Below are positions 26,408 to 34,800 of a stretch of 64,000 nucleotides of DNA, piece after piece. The position numbers and the translations under genes are program-made. The first letter of the stretch is position 1. Each line of letters begins with the position of its first letter. A model generated the notes under the pieces. It ran no database searches. It saw nothing but the letters and a program-made list of their open reading frames with translations, and was not told the DNA's origin. This stretch comes from an uncultured Erysipelotrichaceae bacterium (GTDB lineage Bacteria > Bacillota_I > Bacilli_A > RFN20 > CAG-826), in the NCBI GenBank assembly GCA_902802905.1, contig CADCNT010000007.1:1-64000 (forward strand), written 5' to 3'.

Positions 26408-28122
26408 TGGAAAATAAGAAAATTGTTCTATCCGTTAAAGATTTAAGAATTAACTTCTCCACAGACCACGGTTATGTACAAGCAGTTAGAGGAGTATCTT
26501 TTGACTTATATAAAGGCGAAACCCTTTGTATTGTTGGTGAATCTGGTTCTGGTAAATCCGTTACTTCTAAAGCCATCATGGGTATTTTAAGCGCGAACGG
26601 ACGTATTATGGGTGGCTCCATCATGTATGAAGGCGAAGACCTCACTAAAGTATCTGAAGATGAATTCCACCGTATTAGAGGACATAAGATTGGAATGATT
26701 TTCCAAGATCCTTTATCCTCTTTAAACCCAATTGTAAGAATTGGAAAACAAATTACTGAAGCAATGTTAATTAATAACTCCAAGATTAAAAAATATCGTG
26801 AAGAATTAGTCGCTAAAGAATTTGTTGAATATAAGAACGCCCAAACTGAATACGAAATTGGTCTAAAAGAAAGCAAAGAACGTATTAAATTCTTAAAAGC
26901 CGAAAAGAAAAAAGCGATTCAAAAAATTAAAGATGAACCATCAATGTATCGTAGTGGTGCACTTTATAATTTAAGATTAGACAAAATTGGAAAAATCTTA
27001 CCTGCTAAAGAAGCTTATAAGAATGCTGAAGATATAGAATCCGCTAAAAAAATTTATAATAATCAACTAGTTGAAATCAATAATTGGTATAAAGGCGAAG
27101 TCGAAAAGATTAATGCTGAATATCGTAAAATGAAATCAGAAGTTCCTGCTCGTAATAAGGAATGCAAGGAAAATTATGACAACCAAATTAATGAAGCAAG
27201 AACTAATTCAGTTAATTCTAAATCCGCAATTAAAGAAAAATATTTGCCTTTAATTAAAGAAACAAAAGCAGCTTATAAAGCAAGAAGTAAAACCGCTAAT
27301 GCTGAAGTCAAAGAATATAAACGTTCTTTAAAAGAAACGTACGTCAATAAAGTTAACTTTATCAAATCTTATACAAACGACAAGCAAGAAGCTAAAGTTG
27401 CTTGTAAAGAGGCAAAAAGAGATTACATTTCTTCTATTAAAATCACCAAAGCTGAAGCTAAAGCTAGAGCGTTAAAGATTATGGAAGAAGTTGGTATCTC
27501 TAATCCAGAAAAGAGATATAGACAATATCCTTTTGAATTCTCTGGTGGTATGAGACAACGTATCGTTATCGCGATTGCCTTAACCGCAAATCCAGATATT
27601 TTGATTTGTGACGAGCCGACAACCGCTCTTGACGTTACAATCCAAGCGCAAATCCTTGAACTTATTAATAGATTAAAAAGAGAAAGAAACATCTCTTGTA
27701 TCTTTATTACCCACGACTTAGGTGTTGTTGCCAATATGGCAGACCGTGTCGCGGTTATGTATGCTGGTAAGATTGTTGAATATGGTACCGAAGATGATAT
27801 CTTCTATGATCCAAAACATCCATATACCTGGGCTTTACTTTCTTCTATCCCTGATATCGATAGTAAAGAAAAACTTGAAGCCATTCCAGGTACTCCACCA
27901 AATATGATTTATCCACCTAAAGGTGATGCCTTTGCCTTACGTAGTAAATACGCGATGGCCATCGACTTTAAGAAAGAGCCACCAATGTTTAAAGTTAGTG
28001 ACACTCACTATGCTGCAACTTGGTTACTTGATCCTAGAGCCCCTAAAGTGGAAATGCCACGTATTGTTAAAACTCGTATCGAGAATTCTTTAAAAGCTGC
28101 GAAGAAAGGAGATAGTAAATAA
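26407..28122 (+). CDS. oppD: OppD-like ATPase with coiled-coil insertion
   Basis: This 571-residue ABC ATPase (OppD is usually about 330-350) carries Walker A GESGSGKSVTSKA near residue 38, Q-loop MIFQDPLSSLNPI, signature FSGGMRQRIVIA, Walker B ILICDEPTTALD and H-loop FITHDLGVVA. It ends with the oligopeptide-transporter C-terminal domain (HPYTWALLSSIPDID). Between Q-loop and signature, about residues 120-350, is a Lys/Glu-rich helical insertion with heptad character that OppD normally lacks. It powers peptide import with OppF and lies in a TAATG-coupled operon. Confidence 0.93.
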   Translation: MENKKIVLSVKDLRINFSTDHGYVQAVRGVSFDLYKGETLCIVGESGSGKSVTSKAIMGILSANGRIMGGSIMYEGEDLTKVSEDEFHRIRGHKIGMIFQDPLSSLNPIVRIGKQITEAMLINNSKIKKYREELVAKEFVEYKNAQTEYEIGLKESKERIKFLKAEKKKAIQKIKDEPSMYRSGALYNLRLDKIGKILPAKEAYKNAEDIESAKKIYNNQLVEINNWYKGEVEKINAEYRKMKSEVPARNKECKENYDNQINEARTNSVNSKSAIKEKYLPLIKETKAAYKARSKTANAEVKEYKRSLKETYVNKVNFIKSYTNDKQEAKVACKEAKRDYISSIKITKAEAKARALKIMEEVGISNPEKRYRQYPFEFSGGMRQRIVIAIALTANPDILICDEPTTALDVTIQAQILELINRLKRERNISCIFITHDLGVVANMADRVAVMYAGKIVEYGTEDDIFYDPKHPYTWALLSSIPDIDSKEKLEAIPGTPPNMIYPPKGDAFALRSKYAMAIDFKKEPPMFKVSDTHYAATWLLDPRAPKVEMPRIVKTRIENSLKAAKKGDSK

Positions 28123-29639
28123 TGGATATTTTCACTAGTTCCTTTTATCGTATAAAAGCTAAATTTAAACATAGAACTCCTACATATAGACCTGAACTTA
28201 ATGAACAAGGTATTGAACTTTCAGTTCGTCACTTAAAACAATTCTTCAAGTTTGGTCATGGTAGAAGTGCATTTAAAACCAAAGCGGTCCATGACGTCTC
28301 CTTTGATATTAAAAAAGGCGAATGTTTTGGTCTTGTTGGTGAATCTGGATGTGGTAAAACCACAACCGGTCGTTCTTTAATTCGCTTATATAACATTACT
28401 TCTGGTTCTGTTTATTTTGAAGGTAGAAGAACTTCTGCTGGTAGTAGATGGAATGAAAAGGAAATTAAATGGACTCGTATTAGAGGCAAAAAACGTATTA
28501 AAGAATTAAGAAAAGAGCAAAAAACTGAAATCGAAAAGGTTTTAGATACAACTGGTTTAATTCCTGAAATCGAAAAGATTAATCTCGAACTTTCCGCTAT
28601 CGAGCAAGAATTAGTGGACCTTAAGTCTGCTTATAAAGAAAGAATGCAACAAGCTGCGAACATTCAAGATGAAGAAGCGCATGCTTTGAAAGTGGAAGAG
28701 ATTAATAAAGAATATTCATCTGAAGCTGAGATTAGAAGAGTGAAGATGGAAGGCTTAAATGCCAAGTTAAAAGAGCTTAAAGCCACTGTTAATGCTTCTA
28801 AAAAATCTAAACCAGACGAAACAACTTTAGCGAAAGTCGATGAGATTAAAGAAAAATATGCTTCAGAAATCAAAGCCATTAAAGACCATATCGACGAAGT
28901 CACTAAAGAACAAATCGAGGCTATCGCGCAAATTAAATATGACAATAAGCATGTTGATAAGAAGCTCATGTCTCATATGCAAATGATCTTCCAAGATCCT
29001 GTCGATTCCCTTGACCCAAGAATGACTGTTGAAGATATCATTCAAGAAGGCTTACATATTCAAGGTCAATATAACAGATATAAGAATTCACAAGCCGTTA
29101 AAGACATCTTAATTAAAGTCGGCTTACTTCCAGAATATGCTTCTAGATACCCACACGAATTCTCTGGTGGACAAAGACAACGTATCGGCATTGCTCGTGC
29201 TTTAATCATGAAACCACAATTCTTGATTTGTGATGAGCCAATTTCTGCTCTTGATGTTTCTATTCGTGCACAAATCATTAATTTACTTAATGATATTAAA
29301 GAAGAAATGGGCTTAACCATTATGTTTATTGCTCACGACTTATCAGTTGTTAAATATTTCTGTGATCGTATCGCAGTTATGTATTATGGAGAAATCGTGG
29401 AACTTGCAAGTAGTGATGAACTCTTTGCCCATCCATTACATCCATACACTCACGCATTGTTATCTGCTATTCCTAAACCAGATCCTTTAAGTGAGAAAAA
29501 GAGAACTAGATATGTCTATGTTCCTGCAAGAGACCATGACTATTCTAAAGAAGCTCCTAAACTTACTGAAATCACTCCAGGCCACTGGGTCTTAGCGAAC
29601 TCTGAAGAATTAGCAAGATATAAGGAGAAACTTAAATAA
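28122..29639 (+). CDS. oppF: OppF-like ATPase with coiled-coil insertion
   Basis: This 505-residue ABC ATPase (OppF is usually about 310-330) has Walker A GESGCGKTTTGRSLIRL, Q-loop MIFQDPVDSLDPRMTV, signature FSGGQRQRIGIARAL, Walker B FLICDEPISALD, H-loop FIAHDLSVVKY and the C-terminal HPYTHALLSAIPKPDP. A charged, coiled-coil-like insert of roughly 175 residues (about 105-280) separates Walker A from the Q-loop, a different site from the OppD insertion. It forms the second nucleotide-binding site of the transporter. It ends in a hairpin terminator that touches the stop codon. Confidence 0.93.
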   Translation: MDIFTSSFYRIKAKFKHRTPTYRPELNEQGIELSVRHLKQFFKFGHGRSAFKTKAVHDVSFDIKKGECFGLVGESGCGKTTTGRSLIRLYNITSGSVYFEGRRTSAGSRWNEKEIKWTRIRGKKRIKELRKEQKTEIEKVLDTTGLIPEIEKINLELSAIEQELVDLKSAYKERMQQAANIQDEEAHALKVEEINKEYSSEAEIRRVKMEGLNAKLKELKATVNASKKSKPDETTLAKVDEIKEKYASEIKAIKDHIDEVTKEQIEAIAQIKYDNKHVDKKLMSHMQMIFQDPVDSLDPRMTVEDIIQEGLHIQGQYNRYKNSQAVKDILIKVGLLPEYASRYPHEFSGGQRQRIGIARALIMKPQFLICDEPISALDVSIRAQIINLLNDIKEEMGLTIMFIAHDLSVVKYFCDRIAVMYYGEIVELASSDELFAHPLHPYTHALLSAIPKPDPLSEKKRTRYVYVPARDHDYSKEAPKLTEITPGHWVLANSEELARYKEKLK

Positions 29640-29659
29640 GCCACATTAGTGGCTTTTTT
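29638..29659 (+). terminator. terminator of oppBCDF
   Basis: Stem AGCCAC / GTGGCT with loop ATTA, followed by six T. The first arm overlaps the oppF stop and the T-run ends five bases before the next ATG. Confidence 0.85.
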
Positions 29660-29664
29660 ACTAT

Positions 29665-30594
29665 ATGGAACTCCCATTAGATTATAAATACAAACTAGAA
29701 TCACTTTTAGAGGGTTATTCTTTAAAAACACTAAAAGAATGTGCTTTGAAGATTAGCAAAAACTATCAAAATGGTTTTGTTGGTGAAAATCATATTAAAG
29801 ATGACTTGTCTGCTAAAGTATATGCGGTGATGAGATATCCTGCTACTTTTAAAGCTTTTTCCAAGGCCCTTGAAGATTCATTAAGATATTTTGATGGTGA
29901 GATTAAATCTATTATTGATGTCGGAGCAGGTAGCGGAGCAGCCACTCTCGCGTGCGCGCTTAATATAAAATTAGTTAAAGCAACTCTATTAGAAATAGAA
30001 CAATCAATGATTGATATTGGCAAATTTCTTTTTGAAGATGAAAGAGTGCAATATCAAAAGATTGATATCACTAAAGACTTATTTGAAGAACACGTTGATA
30101 TGGTTATTTCTTCCTATGTTTTAAACGAATTAGACGACGTAGGCCGCCTCAATTGCTTAAATAAGATGTGGGATATGGCAGATAAAATGATTCTAATAGT
30201 GGAGCCAGGAACACCTAAGGGATCCGCTTTAATTAAACAAGTAAGAGATTACTATATTTCTTTGGGCGGTCATGTTTTAGCGCCATGTCCACACATGAAT
30301 GCATGTAACTATGATTGGTGTCACTTTTCTACAAGAGTGGCACGTAGTAAACTTCACAAAGACCTAAAAGGCGGAGATGCACCATATGAAGATGAGAAAT
30401 TCTCATATATCGCTATTTCAAAAGAACCATGTTCTAAATGTTCTTCTAGAGTGTTAAGACATCCTTTAATTAATTCTGGATTTGTTGATTTAGAAGTTTG
30501 CACTCAAGAAGGAATTAAAAAGATCAAGATTACTAAGAAAGATAAAGAAAAATTCAAAGCCGCAAGAAAAGCGAATTGCGGCGATGAAATCTGA
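29665..30594 (+). CDS. Rsm22/METTL17-family rRNA methyltransferase-like protein
   Basis: This 309-residue Rossmann methyltransferase-like protein has SAM loop IDVGAGSGAATLA at about residue 90 and acidic ISSYVLNELDD. The C-terminal half has the hallmark APCPHMNACNYDWCHFSTRVARSKLH and, further on, EDEKFSYIAISKEPCSKC. The family includes mitochondrial Rsm22/METTL17, which bind the small ribosomal subunit; four conserved cysteines in METTL17 hold a [4Fe-4S] cluster. Here C-x5-C-x4-C plus later cysteines are kept, so a cluster is likely (inferred). There is no Shine-Dalgarno; the ATG lies five bases after the oppF terminator T-run. It stands alone between the transporter and the second protease block. 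Confidence 0.88.
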   Translation: MELPLDYKYKLESLLEGYSLKTLKECALKISKNYQNGFVGENHIKDDLSAKVYAVMRYPATFKAFSKALEDSLRYFDGEIKSIIDVGAGSGAATLACALNIKLVKATLLEIEQSMIDIGKFLFEDERVQYQKIDITKDLFEEHVDMVISSYVLNELDDVGRLNCLNKMWDMADKMILIVEPGTPKGSALIKQVRDYYISLGGHVLAPCPHMNACNYDWCHFSTRVARSKLHKDLKGGDAPYEDEKFSYIAISKEPCSKCSSRVLRHPLINSGFVDLEVCTQEGIKKIKITKKDKEKFKAARKANCGDEI

Positions 30595-30678
30595 TATAGT
30601 TTTGTGTTTTCTAAGGCTTGTATTAACGTTTTCGTTTGGGCAATAAAAATAAACATTACATTATTATAAATAATGATG

Positions 30679-30684
30679 TATGAT
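30679..30684 (+). promoter_or_regulatory. possible -10 box for the Ig-like lipoprotein/C11 operon
   Basis: TATGAT (30679-30684) has no clear -35. It would place the transcript start at about 30690, exactly at the hairpin annotated next. TATAAA at about 30665 is an alternative. Confidence 0.35.
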
Positions 30685-30689
30685 ATTTT

Positions 30690-30708
30690 CTTTGATTGTC
30701 GGTCAAAG
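30690..30708 (+). promoter_or_regulatory. 5'-leader inverted repeat CTTTGA-n7-TCAAAG
   Basis: A six-base perfect inverted repeat lies 14 bases before the ATG at 30723. The same arms (CTTTGAT / ATCAAAG) recur in the leader at 42644-42660. It may be a 5'-end hairpin or an operator. Confidence 0.5.
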
Positions 30709-30722
30709 AGGAAGAATACTTC

Positions 30723-31841
30723 ATGAATAGATTTTTTAAATGTCATTTAATTGTTTTGTCATCTCTGATGATTTTTTCGTGTTCTCAAGGAAATAATAAT
30801 GAAAATAGTAAAGACAATCCTACTTTAGAAAACATTACTATTTCTGGAGATTATGAAACTGAATTTGAAGTGTTTGATGATTTTAACTATGACGGTTTAA
30901 TTGTTACTGCTCATTATAGTGACAAAACTGAAATGGCAGTGGTACCTCAAGATGTCAGCTATCCAGATATGACCACAGTTGGAGAAAAAGAAGTTGTCGT
31001 TACTTACGAGACTGTTACCGCTTCATACACAATTAATGTTAGCGAAGTTACTCCATACGAAGGTTACATCATTTTAGCGTTTTATCATTTGGATATTGCT
31101 TTAAACGACAATGAAAAACATTATTTAAACCCAGTTGCGTGTGATTTTACACCAAATCCAGATTTAAATATGCCATACACATTTGATAGTAGCGACGAGA
31201 CTATTGCCTCAGTCACTAAAAATGGTGGTGTATATTCTTCAAAGAACAAAATTGGACAATGTGTCATTACTGTAACCGCTGATAATGGAATAAAAGCAAC
31301 TTGTACAATTACTGTCATGGAACAATTACCTGTAAAACAAAAAATATGGAAGCAAGTTAATGATTATGATTCATTAAAATCGGGTGACATTTTAGTCTTT
31401 GCTGCTCCGACTCATGGAGTTACTGCTTCTTTAAATACATTACATTCCAAACTAAATGTTGTTAGTTCTTCATTTTGCAATAATTATCAAAACATTGATT
31501 CTTTAGGAGAAGGAACTATTGAGTTTGCTTTAAGTATTGAAGATAAAGGTATGACTTTAGAGAGCCAAACTGGCGAATACTTAAAATGCACTCATGAAGG
31601 AAAAGTTACTTTGGATAGCTCTTTAAACACTAATAGGTTTTGGGATATTCATTCAAATGTTGATCCAGATACAGGAGAAGGTTCTATTAACGATGGAGCG
31701 GTTATTGAAAATAATGTTGAAAGTTTAGGTTACTTCATGTTTAATGTGAGTGCAAACTATTTTTCAACGTATGTTGATAATAGTTTAAGACCTAACATTA
31801 TGGAGTTACCTTTCTTATATAGATTAGAGTACGTTGACTAG
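30723..31841 (+). CDS. lipoprotein with two Ig-like domains and an unrecognised C-terminal domain
   Basis: This 372-residue lipoprotein (signal MNRFFKCHLIVLSSLMIF, lipobox IFSC) has AGAGGAAG before the chosen ATG; an earlier in-frame ATG (30696) would not give a proper signal peptide. Residues about 32-105 are a Big_3-like domain (ITISGDYETEFEVFDDFNYDGL ... KEVVVTYE landmarks). Residues 110-205 are BIG2-like, ending NGIKATCTITVME. The rest (210-372) begins KIWKQVNDYDSLKSGDILVF and contains TLESQTGEYLKC. It resembles the middle domain of the C11 protease at 42680 and is not a family I can name. It is followed after 18 bases by the C11 gene, so one operon is likely. Confidence 0.7.
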   Translation: MNRFFKCHLIVLSSLMIFSCSQGNNNENSKDNPTLENITISGDYETEFEVFDDFNYDGLIVTAHYSDKTEMAVVPQDVSYPDMTTVGEKEVVVTYETVTASYTINVSEVTPYEGYIILAFYHLDIALNDNEKHYLNPVACDFTPNPDLNMPYTFDSSDETIASVTKNGGVYSSKNKIGQCVITVTADNGIKATCTITVMEQLPVKQKIWKQVNDYDSLKSGDILVFAAPTHGVTASLNTLHSKLNVVSSSFCNNYQNIDSLGEGTIEFALSIEDKGMTLESQTGEYLKCTHEGKVTLDSSLNTNRFWDIHSNVDPDTGEGSINDGAVIENNVESLGYFMFNVSANYFSTYVDNSLRPNIMELPFLYRLEYVD

Positions 31842-31859
31842 TACAAGAGGAAGAACATT

Positions 31860-34800
31860 ATGAACAAAAAATCATTTATTGGAGGCGCTTTAGCGGCAAT
31901 TACTACTGCGGTATGTTTAGTGCTTGGCATCTCCACGATTGATTCACAAAGAGTTGATGCGTTATATCAACGAACCAACAATGAAAACTATTCTTTAATT
32001 TTAAGTTCTTCCAACAAAGTTACCGCTAGTGGTGATCATGATATGTATTCACAAACTGGTGGTAAAGTCACTTTTACTTATTCTGGTATTTCTTCTTCTA
32101 CTTCTGGCCACGCTACTATTAATGAAAATGGAACAATCGTAAACAAAGATATTATTCACTCTATTACAACATTCAGTGCTACATTTGCTGGTTCTGGTAC
32201 TTTAAAAGCTAGAATTGCCTATGTTGCCACAGAAGCAAAATGGGGAGAGTATTTTGAACTATTATCAGGTAACGAAGTCTCGTTTGGTAGTTATCCTTAC
32301 TTCTTAGAAATGAAAGCTTTTGGTGGTTCGGTCACCTTAAGTTCTGCTACATATACTTATAGCTGTCTAGTTAATAGTGACGCTGAAGTATACGATGCCT
32401 CTGGACACTATGACATTACATTTAAAGCTAATGGCGGGTCTGCCGATGATAGTAATGAATTAACATATTCTACAATTTTTAATCAGGTTACTTCTGGTGA
32501 TGATTACATTAGTTCCTTCACTGGCATATCAAAGGTTTATGCTGGAATTTATGGCTTAAAATTTGCCTCAAATAAAGGCGAGGGAAGTTTAACAATTAAC
32601 TTTGACTCTACTTATGTTGAAAATCAAATCACGTCTATTGATGTCAGTGCTGCTCAATATGGTTCTAATAGTAGCGTGTTTAGAATTTACGTTAATGGTG
32701 TTTCAACTTATACAGAAATTACTCCAAGTACCGGTGGTTCTGTTTCTGTTAATGCAACTTTAACATCGCTTGAAATTGAAACATCCGGTAAACAAGCATA
32801 TTTATGTGGCTTAACTTTAAATTATGGCGGCAAACACGTTCCCGGTACTCCGGATAATCCTACTCCATATGAAGTTGGTTTTAGCGCTACCGATGCTAAT
32901 AAAGATACATATACAACAAATTCTATCTTTGATAACGATAAAGCATTAAGTGCTTATAAAGTATTATCTGATGGCAGTCATTCTTCCTTAGGAAGTAGTG
33001 ATTATTCTTATGTCATCAAAGATTCAAATAATCAAACAATCAATCCATCTAATAAATTCCCAGCTATTGGGGCTTATACCTTAATTATTTCTTATAAGAG
33101 TTTTATTCCTGTAGAGATTACATTAAACGTTGGTGAATACGTCTATATTGTCGATGTGGTTGCTTCAATGAGCACAGTATCTTTTACAACCGCTGATACA
33201 TTATCAGCAAACTTAGCAGGTAATTTAACTGCAACATTAGAGTATAGTAATGGTACAAATAGTAATGCGATCAGTTACACCGACTTTACCGATTATGATA
33301 TCGCTGTCAAACTTGTCACTCCAAAAGGATTTACTTATGATCAAGCAACTCCATTTGGAACAGCAGGAATTTGGACAGTCAAAGTCTATTCAGTTGATGA
33401 TGAAAACATGTACTTCAATATTTCGATTACAGTAAACGCTATTCCTGTAGCATCTGTATCTTTAGATAAGACATCTCACACAATGTATCCTGATGATACT
33501 TTACAATTAACAGCTACTGTTGGTCCTAATAATGCGACAAATAAAGTAGTTGTTTGGTCTAGCAATAACGAAAGTGTAGCTACAGTTGATGAAAACGGAC
33601 TAGTTACCGCTATTGCTATTGGTGGTGCAACCATTTCTGCTACTGCTGCCGATGGATCTGGAAAATATGGAAGCTGCGTGATTAGCGTTACAGCAGCACC
33701 TATTATCGTAGAGCATGATATTGAATTAACTGCAGATGGTGGAACTAATGCTTCTGAATGTACCATAAATGGAATTGATGGCATTAAAGTCGGGACAAGC
33801 AAAAACTCAGGTAATATGATTATTACTGTTCCTGGAGGAACAACAAAATTATCTTTCCACGCCGCTGCTTGGAATGGTGAAGGCTCGGGCAATTTATCTA
33901 TGTCAGGAGCGACTGCCTCTATTACTTCCTTTGCTTTGACGGCAAACGCAGGAATAAATGGCAATAGCCCTTATACACTTTCTAGTGGCAGTAGCGAAGA
34001 AGATTATATATTCGAAACAGTATTATCTAATATTTCTAGCGAAACAGATTTAACGTTCTCATATAGCAAAAGGTTTGTTATCTGGGGCGCGAAGTATTAC
34101 ACAAGCGAATCACCTGTTGACCCTGTTTATCCAACATCGATTCAATTAACTGGTGAATCTAATACTATTTCAATTGGTCAGACATCTCAGTTAAACGTGG
34201 AATATATGCCTTCTGATACTAATGTTAAGAATGTAACATTTACATCTAATCATGAAAACATCGCCACAGTAAGTAATGATGGTTTGATTACTGGTGTTGC
34301 TCAAGGAAGTGCCACAATTACTGCAACAGCAGAAGCGGCTAGCGGCACAATTAATGCATCATTTAATGTCACAGTTACTCCAGTTTTAGTTACTAGTGTA
34401 TCTTTAGATACAGACAGCACAACCGTTAAAGCTGGTAAGACAGTAACTTTAGTGGCTACTATCTATCCAAGTAATGCTACTAATAAGAATATAACTTGGT
34501 CTTCATCTAATAACGCGATAGCGACTGTAAGTAATGGTGTTGTTACCGGTATTGCTGCTGGTAATGCGACAATCACAGTAACAACCGCTGATGGAAACAA
34601 AACTGCAACTTGTACAGTTAGTGTTCAAGAATCAACTTCTGGTGGAGAAGAATCATTCTCTATTACTTATACTGATTTACCATCTACTTATCAAACCGGT
34701 AGCACAATTTATACAGCTGATAGTGGGATTAAATTCCAAGCCTATAACTGTGCTGGTGGATATTCCTCAAAGGTGCAATTTAAAGGCTCTTCAGGATATA

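Noticed and set aside
33476-33964. 162-residue minus-strand frame; a similar one at 44074-44559
   Set aside because: Both are antisense to BIG2 domains. Their similarity to each other simply mirrors the repeated BIG2 coding sequence.
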